From positions 1-7,893 of the forward strand of contig CAJGDV010000051.1 in the NCBI GenBank assembly GCA_904502155.1: a stretch of DNA of 7,893 nucleotides, written 5' to 3'. Of this stretch, positions 1 to 6,374 are shown piece after piece. Position numbers and translations under genes: made by a program. Origin of the DNA: an uncultured Bacilli bacterium. Lineage in GTDB: Bacteria; Bacillota_I; Bacilli_A; RF39; UBA660. Within the stretch, counting starts at the first letter, position 1. Every line of letters begins with the position of its first letter. Under the pieces are notes generated by a model. It did no database searches and was not told where the DNA came from. It worked only from the letters and a program-made list of their open reading frames with translations.

Positions 1-2799
1 GCTAGTAGATTAGGGAATAATGGTAATTTTTATAAAAATGGTTTAAACAGTGCGCCATCAAACAATCAACAAAACATCGGGAAGGGGTCGCACTCTTCCC
101 CTATATCTAGTGGACTTGGAAGATCTTCAAGTTCAACAGGCCAAAAACAAAATAATAAAGGTGCCGGAGGAAACGCTATTGCAAATAAGGCACTTTCTAC
201 AGGAGCACAAGCAATGGGTGTTCCAAAACCTATAGCAGATATGGGTTCTAAAGCAATTACTGGTGCAGCATCAAAAGGTGGAGGAAATAATTCAGGTCCA
301 CAAAGCACCAGTGATCAGCTTATGGGTGCTGCAAAAAAACTAATAACAGGTGCAGATCCAAAGCCACCTGAAGATGCTCCGGCATCTGTTAAAGTGGCAT
401 ATACTGTAAAAAAATGGGCAAAAATTTTAAAACTTGTTGGGCCAATAATACCTTATTTTTTAATATTTATTGCTATTTTATTTATACTAATGTTAGTTAT
501 GTCTCAAATAATGATTTTAAGAGATAAAATTAACGATGCTTATATATATGCTTCAACAGGAATTGAGAAGTTTGTTAACTATATGAATGGTGATGGATGG
601 GCAACAGAGGAAGAAACTTTTTATAAAACTCTTGAAAAAAAATATGATGATGTTGCTACATTAAATACTGAAAATGGAGAGAGATTAGAACTTGATGTTC
701 CTTTAATAGCTTCAACAATAAATTATGCTAAAATGTCTGATGTTGGAGTTTATGAAGATGTTGAAGATTTTGATTTAGGTCAGGAAGATTCATCATCTGC
801 AGGAATGTTCTCTGATTATTTTTCAGCAGTAATTGAACATGAACAAATGAAAAGTTTCTATTATGTTGCTAATCATAAATTAGGAGATTATAGAACATTA
901 GCATGGGGACACAGGCGACTCTTGGGTCATATGGTTGGTTACAAAGTAAAATGGGAGATGTGTACATTAATTGAAGCATTTAATGCTTGGGTAAATATTA
1001 TTACTGAAATATGTAAGTTTACTTATCAGTCTCTTTCAGACTTTTACGGTGATTTTCCAATGATTCCATCCCCCGCAGATATAATAAATCCAATTGGATA
1101 TATACTGGATTTATATGAATGGTTTAGGACCGTCTTTGCATACGAAGATATGGGGCCTAATCATGACTCATATTTTAAATATCAAGCAAGAAATGCCGTC
1201 TATGAATTCCAGGAATTCTTAGATAAGTTTAAAGATTTATTAACTGGTGGCGGTGGTGAAAGCGAATTAGAACAATCACTCAATGATGGTGATGATGGTT
1301 CTAAATGGGGCGCAATATTCCCAGCACCAAAATTATATTTCTTTATGACTTTAGATAGAGATGAAGAATGGCATTATGGACATTATTTAGAAAATGTTTA
1401 CATACCAGGTACATTCTTTAGTAAAGAAAATCATAATGAAACAAAGATAGATAATATGGTTGATGAAATTTTTGATCAAAGAAAATATTATGAATATCTA
1501 GTTGGTGATTTAGGTAGTGGTGAACCAGGAGGACCAGGTGGACCTGGTAGTGGAACACCAAACTGTAATGACTGTTTATATGATTTATCAACTACATTTG
1601 GTAGTGGAACTAGAAACAATGGTTCTGAATATAGTAATGTAGGTAATATTAAAGTAACGCTTCATAAATATTATGACTCTCCAAAAGGAGGAATAATAGA
1701 AGGTGCTGAAAATATAGATTTTGAAAAATATGTTATGGGTGTTGTTTTTGCTGAAATAGGGCCAACAGAATTACCAGAATATGCGAAGTCGCAGGCAGTT
1801 GCTGCAAGATCCTATGCTTTAACAAGGCCATTTGAAATGGGTAATAAAGGTAATACTAAATGGGAAAAAAATGGAGATAATTGGATTCTACATTTAAGAG
1901 GTTCCGTTGTAGACCAGGTTTATTGTGATCCTGATCAAGGATGTTCAAAAAATGTTGCCGCAGGTAACCAAAATGGTGATGTTTACCCAGGGGCTAATAC
2001 AAAGCCAAATACATATAAAAAAGCTTTAGATACTTATTCTACAGCTTCAGCATTTAGACAAGCTGTATCATCTACAGCAGGACAAGTAATATTAAATTCA
2101 AGTGGATATATTACTAATGCACCATATACAGCAGGAAATGGACAACAACAATTCTATAATGGTGCTAAGGCAGGAAAATTATATACAACTATAATTCCTG
2201 AACATTATACAAAAAGATATGGTCAAACAATGACTATTGGAGAAGGTAATTGTTCGCCTTCTACAGACCCAACATGTACTGGTGGCGGCGGTGAAACCGG
2301 AGAATGGGCTAACTGGAAACAATATGATTCTAGATGGGGAAGTATTCCTCTTGGAAATAGAACAATTAAAGCAATTGGATGTGCCGCAACATCAGTTGCT
2401 ATACAACTAGCTAGATCAGGGGCAACCCTAACATTTAGTGACTTAAATCCTGGAACTTTTGTTACAGCATATAAAGCAAAAGGTGGATTTACATCAGGAG
2501 GTTCAATATATTTTGACCAAGTATATAAAGTTGCACCAAACTTTAAATATGCTGGAAGATTAACATTACCAACTAGTAAAAAAGGAATTTATGATGCTGT
2601 TAAGGCTAAAGTAGATGCAGGATATTATGTTGTAATGGAAGTTAAAAAACGTAAAGGTGGTCAACACTGGGTAGCTGTCGTTAGTTGCCAAAACGATACA
2701 ATAACTATGGCCGATCCAGCAAGTAAAGATACAGATGTATTTGCACATTATGGTTATAATGGTATATCTGATATCGTATATTATAAAATTGAGGGTTGA
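1..2799 (+). CDS. Membrane-anchored cell-wall hydrolase of a type IV secretion system: SpoIID-like domain plus C39-like cysteine peptidase (5' partial)
   Basis: The frame is open from base 1, so the gene begins upstream; 932 codons are in view (numbered from base 1). Residues 1-115 are Gly/Ser/Asn/Ala-rich. A basic stretch precedes one transmembrane helix (about 149-172), which predicts a cytoplasmic N-terminus and an external remainder. Residues 173-504 match no family I recognise and are followed by a Gly/Pro linker (505-520). A SpoIID/LytB domain spans about 549-750, with the signature YVMGVVFAEIG...KSQAVAARSYALTR; Glu585 sits where SpoIID has its essential glutamate. After a Gly linker, a C39-like papain-fold domain (about 769-932) shows a Cys794/His889/Asp905 triad in AIGCAATS, QHWVAVV and MADPAS. 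SpoIID enzymes cleave glycan strands, and the C39-like domain may cut peptides. Proximity to a VirD4-type ATPase suggests a role like CwlT or Orf14 of Gram-positive conjugation systems (inference). ATG 214 has AGGAG 8 bases upstream but is probably internal. The gene ends in tandem stops TGA TAA. Confidence 0.85.
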   Translation, partial: ASRLGNNGNFYKNGLNSAPSNNQQNIGKGSHSSPISSGLGRSSSSTGQKQNNKGAGGNAIANKALSTGAQAMGVPKPIADMGSKAITGAASKGGGNNSGPQSTSDQLMGAAKKLITGADPKPPEDAPASVKVAYTVKKWAKILKLVGPIIPYFLIFIAILFILMLVMSQIMILRDKINDAYIYASTGIEKFVNYMNGDGWATEEETFYKTLEKKYDDVATLNTENGERLELDVPLIASTINYAKMSDVGVYEDVEDFDLGQEDSSSAGMFSDYFSAVIEHEQMKSFYYVANHKLGDYRTLAWGHRRLLGHMVGYKVKWEMCTLIEAFNAWVNIITEICKFTYQSLSDFYGDFPMIPSPADIINPIGYILDLYEWFRTVFAYEDMGPNHDSYFKYQARNAVYEFQEFLDKFKDLLTGGGGESELEQSLNDGDDGSKWGAIFPAPKLYFFMTLDRDEEWHYGHYLENVYIPGTFFSKENHNETKIDNMVDEIFDQRKYYEYLVGDLGSGEPGGPGGPGSGTPNCNDCLYDLSTTFGSGTRNNGSEYSNVGNIKVTLHKYYDSPKGGIIEGAENIDFEKYVMGVVFAEIGPTELPEYAKSQAVAARSYALTRPFEMGNKGNTKWEKNGDNWILHLRGSVVDQVYCDPDQGCSKNVAAGNQNGDVYPGANTKPNTYKKALDTYSTASAFRQAVSSTAGQVILNSSGYITNAPYTAGNGQQQFYNGAKAGKLYTTIIPEHYTKRYGQTMTIGEGNCSPSTDPTCTGGGGETGEWANWKQYDSRWGSIPLGNRTIKAIGCAATSVAIQLARSGATLTFSDLNPGTFVTAYKAKGGFTSGGSIYFDQVYKVAPNFKYAGRLTLPTSKKGIYDAVKAKVDAGYYVVMEVKKRKGGQHWVAVVSCQNDTITMADPASKDTDVFAHYGYNGISDIVYYKIEG
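2791..2795 (+). promoter_or_regulatory. Ribosome binding site that decides the start of the 2805 gene
   Basis: GAGGG lies inside the last codons of the hydrolase gene, 9 bases before ATG 2805. An in-frame TTG at 2796 is immediately adjacent to it and could not be served by it, so ATG 2805 is the better start. The overlap with the upstream coding end suggests translational coupling. Confidence 0.65.
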
Positions 2800-2804
2800 T
2801 AAAA

Positions 2805-3575
2805 ATGGTTTCTAAAAAAACATATATAATGTTATTTTCGATATTAGCAATATTTACTGGAGTAGTATTATTCTTTGGAGCAACATATGAACAAGGATAT
2901 TTTTCAATAATTATTGACCCAGTTCATAAATTAACATATCGAAATAATCAATGGAATTTTGATAATGAAAATCTTGGAGTAGCTGATAGAGGATATGAAA
3001 TCTATGATGAAACAGGATATATTGGAAAATATACAGTTACAAACATAGCTAGTAAAAAAAGATGGTTTATCTATGATAAAAATATGGCTGAAGTTAGTAA
3101 AACAGGAGAAATTTTTGGATTTAAATCAAATTTAGATTATGAATATGTCAGTCCAGAAGTTTCTTCTCTGACTGCTTCAGATGAACAATATATAACAAAT
3201 GCATTAGAAGAAAATAATTTAAATATTGATCAAGCCAATTCATATTCAACAAAATATATTGTTGATTTAGATGGCGATAATAAAAAGGATACTGTTCTTG
3301 TTTCAAATTTAAGTTATGATTCATCATATGAATCAAGTTCCTATGCAATTATTGTTGCAATTATTAAAAATAAAGAGTATACTCTTTACGTAAAAGGACG
3401 TGAAAACGATTCTGGTTACGAAACGCCATTTGTTAATGTCGTAGCAATATTTGATATTAAAAAAGATGGATATAAAGAAATGATTATTAAAGAAACATTT
3501 TTTGGTGAATCAAATTCATGTGCTTCAGTTATTGAATTTGATAAAAATGGATTTAAAAAACATTTAAAATGTTAA
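2805..3575 (+). CDS. Single-pass membrane-anchored protein of unknown function in the secretion operon
   Basis: This 256-residue protein is not recognised as a named family. It begins with a short basic stretch and a hydrophobic segment at about residues 7-27 without a lipobox cysteine, so it reads as a signal anchor or uncleaved signal with the rest outside the membrane. Residues 154-162 (DLDGDNKKD) resemble the calcium-binding loop of FG-GAP/VCBS or dockerin-like repeats, and a second weaker loop (DIKKDGYKE) follows from residue 217. Such loops usually sit in extracellular adhesive or scaffold domains. The only two cysteines are at 239 and the last residue, 256, and could form a disulfide. 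It starts 5 bases after the hydrolase stop and ends 12 bases before the coupling ATPase start, so it is almost certainly co-transcribed. I infer an envelope accessory of the secretion machine, but no enzymatic role can be supported. A TTG at 2796 would add three residues. Confidence 0.75.
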   Translation: MVSKKTYIMLFSILAIFTGVVLFFGATYEQGYFSIIIDPVHKLTYRNNQWNFDNENLGVADRGYEIYDETGYIGKYTVTNIASKKRWFIYDKNMAEVSKTGEIFGFKSNLDYEYVSPEVSSLTASDEQYITNALEENNLNIDQANSYSTKYIVDLDGDNKKDTVLVSNLSYDSSYESSSYAIIVAIIKNKEYTLYVKGRENDSGYETPFVNVVAIFDIKKDGYKEMIIKETFFGESNSCASVIEFDKNGFKKHLKC

Positions 3576-3587
3576 AGGAGGGATAAT

Positions 3588-5966
3588 ATGAAATTAAAAG
3601 TAAGAGCTGATGCTAAAGATTTAATAATTTTTGGTGTATTTAGTTTAATCTTATTATATTTATGTGCAATTGCTGTTTTAAATCTATCAGAATTCGCTAG
3701 ATATGGAACAATTTATGGTTTAAATCCCTTCAAAGCTTTTACAGGTGAATATATAGGTGTAACCTTATTATTATTCTTTTCAGTTTTAATATCATTAATA
3801 ATGAGTGTTTCTTCAAAATTTTTCGATATGGAAAAAGGATTTGGAATTTCAACAAATGCTAAAAATGAAAAAGGATACTCAAGATGGTTAACTGATAAAG
3901 AAATGAAAAAACAATTAAAAGAAGTTAATCCTTTAGCACCTACAAGTGATGCTGCTGGTGTACCATTAATAATGACAGAAAAAAAAGTATGGGTTGATGA
4001 TGGTGGATATCATAACCTTGTAATAGGTTCTACAGGGGCTGGGAAAACTCAAACAACTGTTCTTCCAATGGTTAATTTATTAGCCAAAAATGGAGAATCA
4101 ATGATTATTACCGATCCTAAAGGTGAAATTTATGAAAGCACATCTAACTATTTAAAAAGTTTAGGTTATAATATTGTTTTATTAAATTTCCGTGATCCTC
4201 AACAAGGAAATGCATGGAATCCAATGTATCTGCCTTACTCATTATATAAGTCAGATAATGAAGATAAAGCTGTAGAATTATTAGAAGACTTAGCAGCAAA
4301 TATCTTAAAAGATCCATCAGCAAAAGGACAAGATCCTTTCTGGGAAAATACATCTGCAGACTATTTTGCAGGTTTAGCATGTGCATTATTTGAAGATGCT
4401 AATGAAAAAGAAATAAACTTAAATAGTATAAATTTAATGACAACAATAGGAGAAGAAAAAATAGGAAACTCTACATATGTTAAAGAATATTTTAGTTATA
4501 AAAATCCTAGTGAGACAGCATATACTAAAGCTTCTTCAACATTAATGGCTCCTAATGAAACAAGAGGAAGTATTCTTTCTGTATTTAAACAACGTGTTCA
4601 ATTATTTGCATCACGTGCTAATTTATCAGAAATGTTAGCAAATAATGATTTCGATATGCGTGATATAGGAAGAAAGAAAACAGCAGTATTTATTGTAATA
4701 CAAGATGAAAAAACTACATATCATACTCTTGTTACTATATTCCTAAAACAATGCTATGAAACATTAATTTCAGTAGCACAAGAATCTGGTGGACAACTTC
4801 CACACAGAACAAATTTCATTCTTGATGAATTTGCTAATATGCCACCATTAAAAGATGTAACAACAATGGTTACAGCAGCTCGTTCAAGAAATATTAGATT
4901 TACATTTATTATCCAAAACTTTGCTCAATTATACGAAGTTTATGGTAAAGAAAATGGAGATACTATAAAAGGTAACTGTGGTAATATAATTTACTTAATC
5001 AGTACTGAACTTTCAGCACTTGAAGAAATAAGTAAAATGTGTGGTGAGGTAAAATCAAAAGACAAAGATAAAACTGCATCTACACCACTTGTAACAGTAA
5101 GTGATTTACAAAGATTAAAACAATGGGAAACAATTGTATTAAGACTTAGAATGATGCCTTTTAAAACAAAATTAACTCCAAATTATAAAATGAATTGGGG
5201 ACATGATTTCCCTAAAGCTGGTTATCCAAAACGTGAAAAACAACCAGTACAAATTTTTGACATAAGAGAATATGTTGATAAAAGAAAAGAAGAAAAAGTA
5301 AATAGTATGCTTAATAATCTAACTGGTGGTGGAAAACCTACTCCAGGAGGATTTAATCCATTCTCTAATCCTTTCGGTATGGAAAAACCTAATCGTGGTG
5401 GTGGCGGAATGCTTCCAGGAGGATTTGACGTTGATGAAATGGTTAGAAGAATAGATGCTAAAATTGCTGAACTTGAAGAAGAAGAAAGACTTGAAAAAGA
5501 AAAAGCAGAAAAAGAAAAAGCAGAAAAAGAAAACAAAGCCAAAGAAAAAGAAGTAGATTCTTTAATTGATATGATGGTTCCAGTAGAACCACAACCAGCC
5601 CCAGCACCAGTTGTAGAAATGCCAAAAATGCCTACAATTGAAGAAGTTAAACAAGAAGTTGTATCAGAACCAATTGAAGAACAAATTAAAGAAACAGTTA
5701 TTGAGGATTTATTTGCTTCTGATCCAGTTATGGAAAAAATAAATATTCCAAAGAAAGAAGAACCAGTAAAACCAGCATCAGTACCTGTTAACAATCATAT
5801 TTCTGGTATGACAGTAAAAAGACCTGAATATAATCAAGTACCTGTTACACCAAAATATAATCCTTATATTCAAAAGAATAACGATTATATTGATAATAAG
5901 AAAAATGATAATAATTATATTTCTGATGATCAATTCTTTGATGATTTCTTTGGTGAAGATGATTAA
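3588..5966 (+). CDS. VirD4/TraG-type type IV secretion coupling ATPase
   Basis: This 792-residue protein has two N-terminal transmembrane helices (about 12-33 and 55-74). A cytoplasmic motor domain follows, with Walker A GSTGAGKT at 147-154 (Lys153), the typical follow-on DPKGE motif, and Walker B FILDEFANMPP with Asp413/Glu414. This order is diagnostic of VirD4/TraG coupling proteins, hexameric ATPases that pass the relaxase-DNA complex or protein effectors to the secretion channel. The conserved core ends near residue 565. The remaining roughly 227 residues form an atypical tail: a Gly-rich segment, a charged coiled coil (about 614-655), a Pro-rich stretch (about 664-685) and a very acidic end (780-792). 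The tail may recruit substrate (inference). The start is supported by AAAGGAGGG at 3574-3582, 5 bases before ATG. It is the last gene of the operon before a terminator-like hairpin. No relaxase or VirB4 is in view, so conjugation is not proven. Confidence 0.93.
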   Translation: MKLKVRADAKDLIIFGVFSLILLYLCAIAVLNLSEFARYGTIYGLNPFKAFTGEYIGVTLLLFFSVLISLIMSVSSKFFDMEKGFGISTNAKNEKGYSRWLTDKEMKKQLKEVNPLAPTSDAAGVPLIMTEKKVWVDDGGYHNLVIGSTGAGKTQTTVLPMVNLLAKNGESMIITDPKGEIYESTSNYLKSLGYNIVLLNFRDPQQGNAWNPMYLPYSLYKSDNEDKAVELLEDLAANILKDPSAKGQDPFWENTSADYFAGLACALFEDANEKEINLNSINLMTTIGEEKIGNSTYVKEYFSYKNPSETAYTKASSTLMAPNETRGSILSVFKQRVQLFASRANLSEMLANNDFDMRDIGRKKTAVFIVIQDEKTTYHTLVTIFLKQCYETLISVAQESGGQLPHRTNFILDEFANMPPLKDVTTMVTAARSRNIRFTFIIQNFAQLYEVYGKENGDTIKGNCGNIIYLISTELSALEEISKMCGEVKSKDKDKTASTPLVTVSDLQRLKQWETIVLRLRMMPFKTKLTPNYKMNWGHDFPKAGYPKREKQPVQIFDIREYVDKRKEEKVNSMLNNLTGGGKPTPGGFNPFSNPFGMEKPNRGGGGMLPGGFDVDEMVRRIDAKIAELEEEERLEKEKAEKEKAEKENKAKEKEVDSLIDMMVPVEPQPAPAPVVEMPKMPTIEEVKQEVVSEPIEEQIKETVIEDLFASDPVMEKINIPKKEEPVKPASVPVNNHISGMTVKRPEYNQVPVTPKYNPYIQKNNDYIDNKKNDNNYISDDQFFDDFFGEDD
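5493..5531 (+). repeat. 15-bp tandem repeat encoding EKEKA units in the coupling-protein tail
   Basis: Two exact copies of GAAAAAGAAAAAGCA (5493-5507 and 5508-5522) are followed by a partial third copy. They encode Glu-Lys-Glu-Lys-Ala heptad-breaking helix repeats inside the charged coiled coil of the ATPase tail. Because the unit is a multiple of three, slippage here would change tail length without a frameshift. Confidence 0.8.
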
Positions 5967-5976
5967 AAAATTAATT

Positions 5977-6017
5977 CCATCTACTATTATTACATATAAT
6001 ATAGTAGGTGGTTTTTT
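5977..6017 (+). terminator. Rho-independent terminator of the secretion operon, overlapping the next gene's ribosome binding site
   Basis: Bases 5977-5987 (CCATCTACTAT) pair with 6001-6011 (ATAGTAGGTGG) over 11 pairs including one G-U, with a 13-base loop, and are followed directly by six T (6012-6017). This is the layout of an intrinsic terminator 10 bases after the coupling-protein stop. The 3' arm contains AGGTGG, the only ribosome binding site of the rhodanese gene, so in read-through RNA the same hairpin would mask it. A TATAAT (5995-6000) lies in the loop, with a weak TTAATT 18 bases upstream. A transcript starting near 6007 would lack the 5' arm. Confidence 0.65.
6006..6011 (+). promoter_or_regulatory. 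Ribosome binding site of the rhodanese gene inside a hairpin arm
   Basis: AGGTGG, one base off AGGAGG, lies 7 bases before ATG 6019 and selects this start over upstream in-frame ATGs (5890, 5959) that overlap the coupling-protein gene and would add sequence unlike rhodanese. It is also the base of the 3' arm of the 5977-6017 hairpin. Confidence 0.6.
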
Positions 6018-6018
6018 A

Positions 6019-6309
6019 ATGTTAAAAAATATAAGTGTTAAAAATATTGATCCAAATAATATGAAAATCATTGATATAAGAAATAGAGAAAAATATAATA
6101 CAAGCCATATTCCAGGTAGTATAAATATTGAAATATTAGATTTAAATAATAACCCAGAAAAATATTTAAATTTTAATGAAATATATTATATTTATTGTCA
6201 ATATGGTAAAGCGAGTATTAAAACATGTATAAATCTTAGTAAAAAAGGGTATAACGTTATTAATATAATGGGAGGATATGAAAGTTGGCTCATTAACGAG
6301 AGTAATTAA
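6019..6309 (+). CDS. Single-domain rhodanese-like sulfurtransferase
   Basis: This 96-residue cytoplasmic protein has the size and motif order of stand-alone rhodaneses such as GlpE and PspE. An early IIDIRNREKYNTSHIPGSINI segment (about residues 17-37, shown here in part) gives the CH2A-type Asp-x-Arg and His-Ile-Pro-Gly signature. Cys60 begins the active-site loop CQYGKAS, matching the CxxGxxS form, and the GGYESW motif near the end is also typical. Such enzymes carry sulfur as a persulfide on the catalytic cysteine and pass it to thiol acceptors or cyanide; the physiological acceptor is not visible here. It sits 52 bases after the coupling-protein gene but is separated from it by a terminator-like hairpin, so a role in secretion is doubtful. 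Its own terminator overlaps the stop codon. There is no signal peptide and no second rhodanese domain. Confidence 0.88.
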   Translation: MLKNISVKNIDPNNMKIIDIRNREKYNTSHIPGSINIEILDLNNNPEKYLNFNEIYYIYCQYGKASIKTCINLSKKGYNVINIMGGYESWLINESN

Positions 6310-6321
6310 TACTCTTTTTTT
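6299..6321 (+). terminator. Rho-independent terminator of the rhodanese gene
   Basis: AGAGTA (6299-6304) pairs with TACTCT (6310-6315) around a 5-base loop, and the downstream arm runs into seven T (6315-6321). The stem is short and A-T rich, but its position across the stop codon TAA (6307-6309), with a promoter right after it, supports termination here. Confidence 0.6.
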
Positions 6322-6322
6322 C

Positions 6323-6350
6323 TTGACTTTTTATGTAAAAAATATATAAT
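6323..6350 (+). promoter_or_regulatory. Sigma-A-type promoter for the 6375 gene
   Basis: A -35 box TTGACT (6323-6328) and a perfect -10 box TATAAT (6345-6350) are separated by 16 bases. Predicted start is near 6357, leaving a leader of about 18 bases that carries GGAGG (6364-6368), 6 bases before ATG 6375. This is the best promoter in the window. Confidence 0.75.
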
Positions 6351-6374
6351 AATTTTTATGTTTGGAGGAATTTT

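Noticed and set aside
50..235. 61-codon + strand open frame
   Set aside because: It lies in another frame across the hydrolase gene's open N-terminal part, with no ribosome binding site and no recognisable motif.
1258..1560. Gly-rich stretches as possible collagen-like or repeat protein
   Set aside because: The GGGGE and Gly-Pro runs are short, single linkers between domains rather than extended Gly-x-y arrays.
2305..2796. C39 domain as a bacteriocin leader peptidase
   Set aside because: True leader peptidases are cytoplasmic domains fused to ABC transporters. This one is outside the membrane, next to a SpoIID domain, with no ABC module or leader peptide gene in view.
5222..5794. 190-codon open frame on the - strand
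   Set aside because: It is the antisense of the repetitive Glu/Lys- and Pro-rich tail of the coupling protein. The low-complexity Ser/Ile/Phe product mirrors that composition, and it has no ribosome binding site or motif.
5890..6018. N-terminal extension of the rhodanese from ATG 5890 or 5959
   Set aside because: The extension overlaps the coupling-protein gene out of frame, lacks a usable ribosome binding site and encodes Ile/Met-rich sequence unlike rhodaneses. ATG 6019 has AGGTGG at proper spacing.
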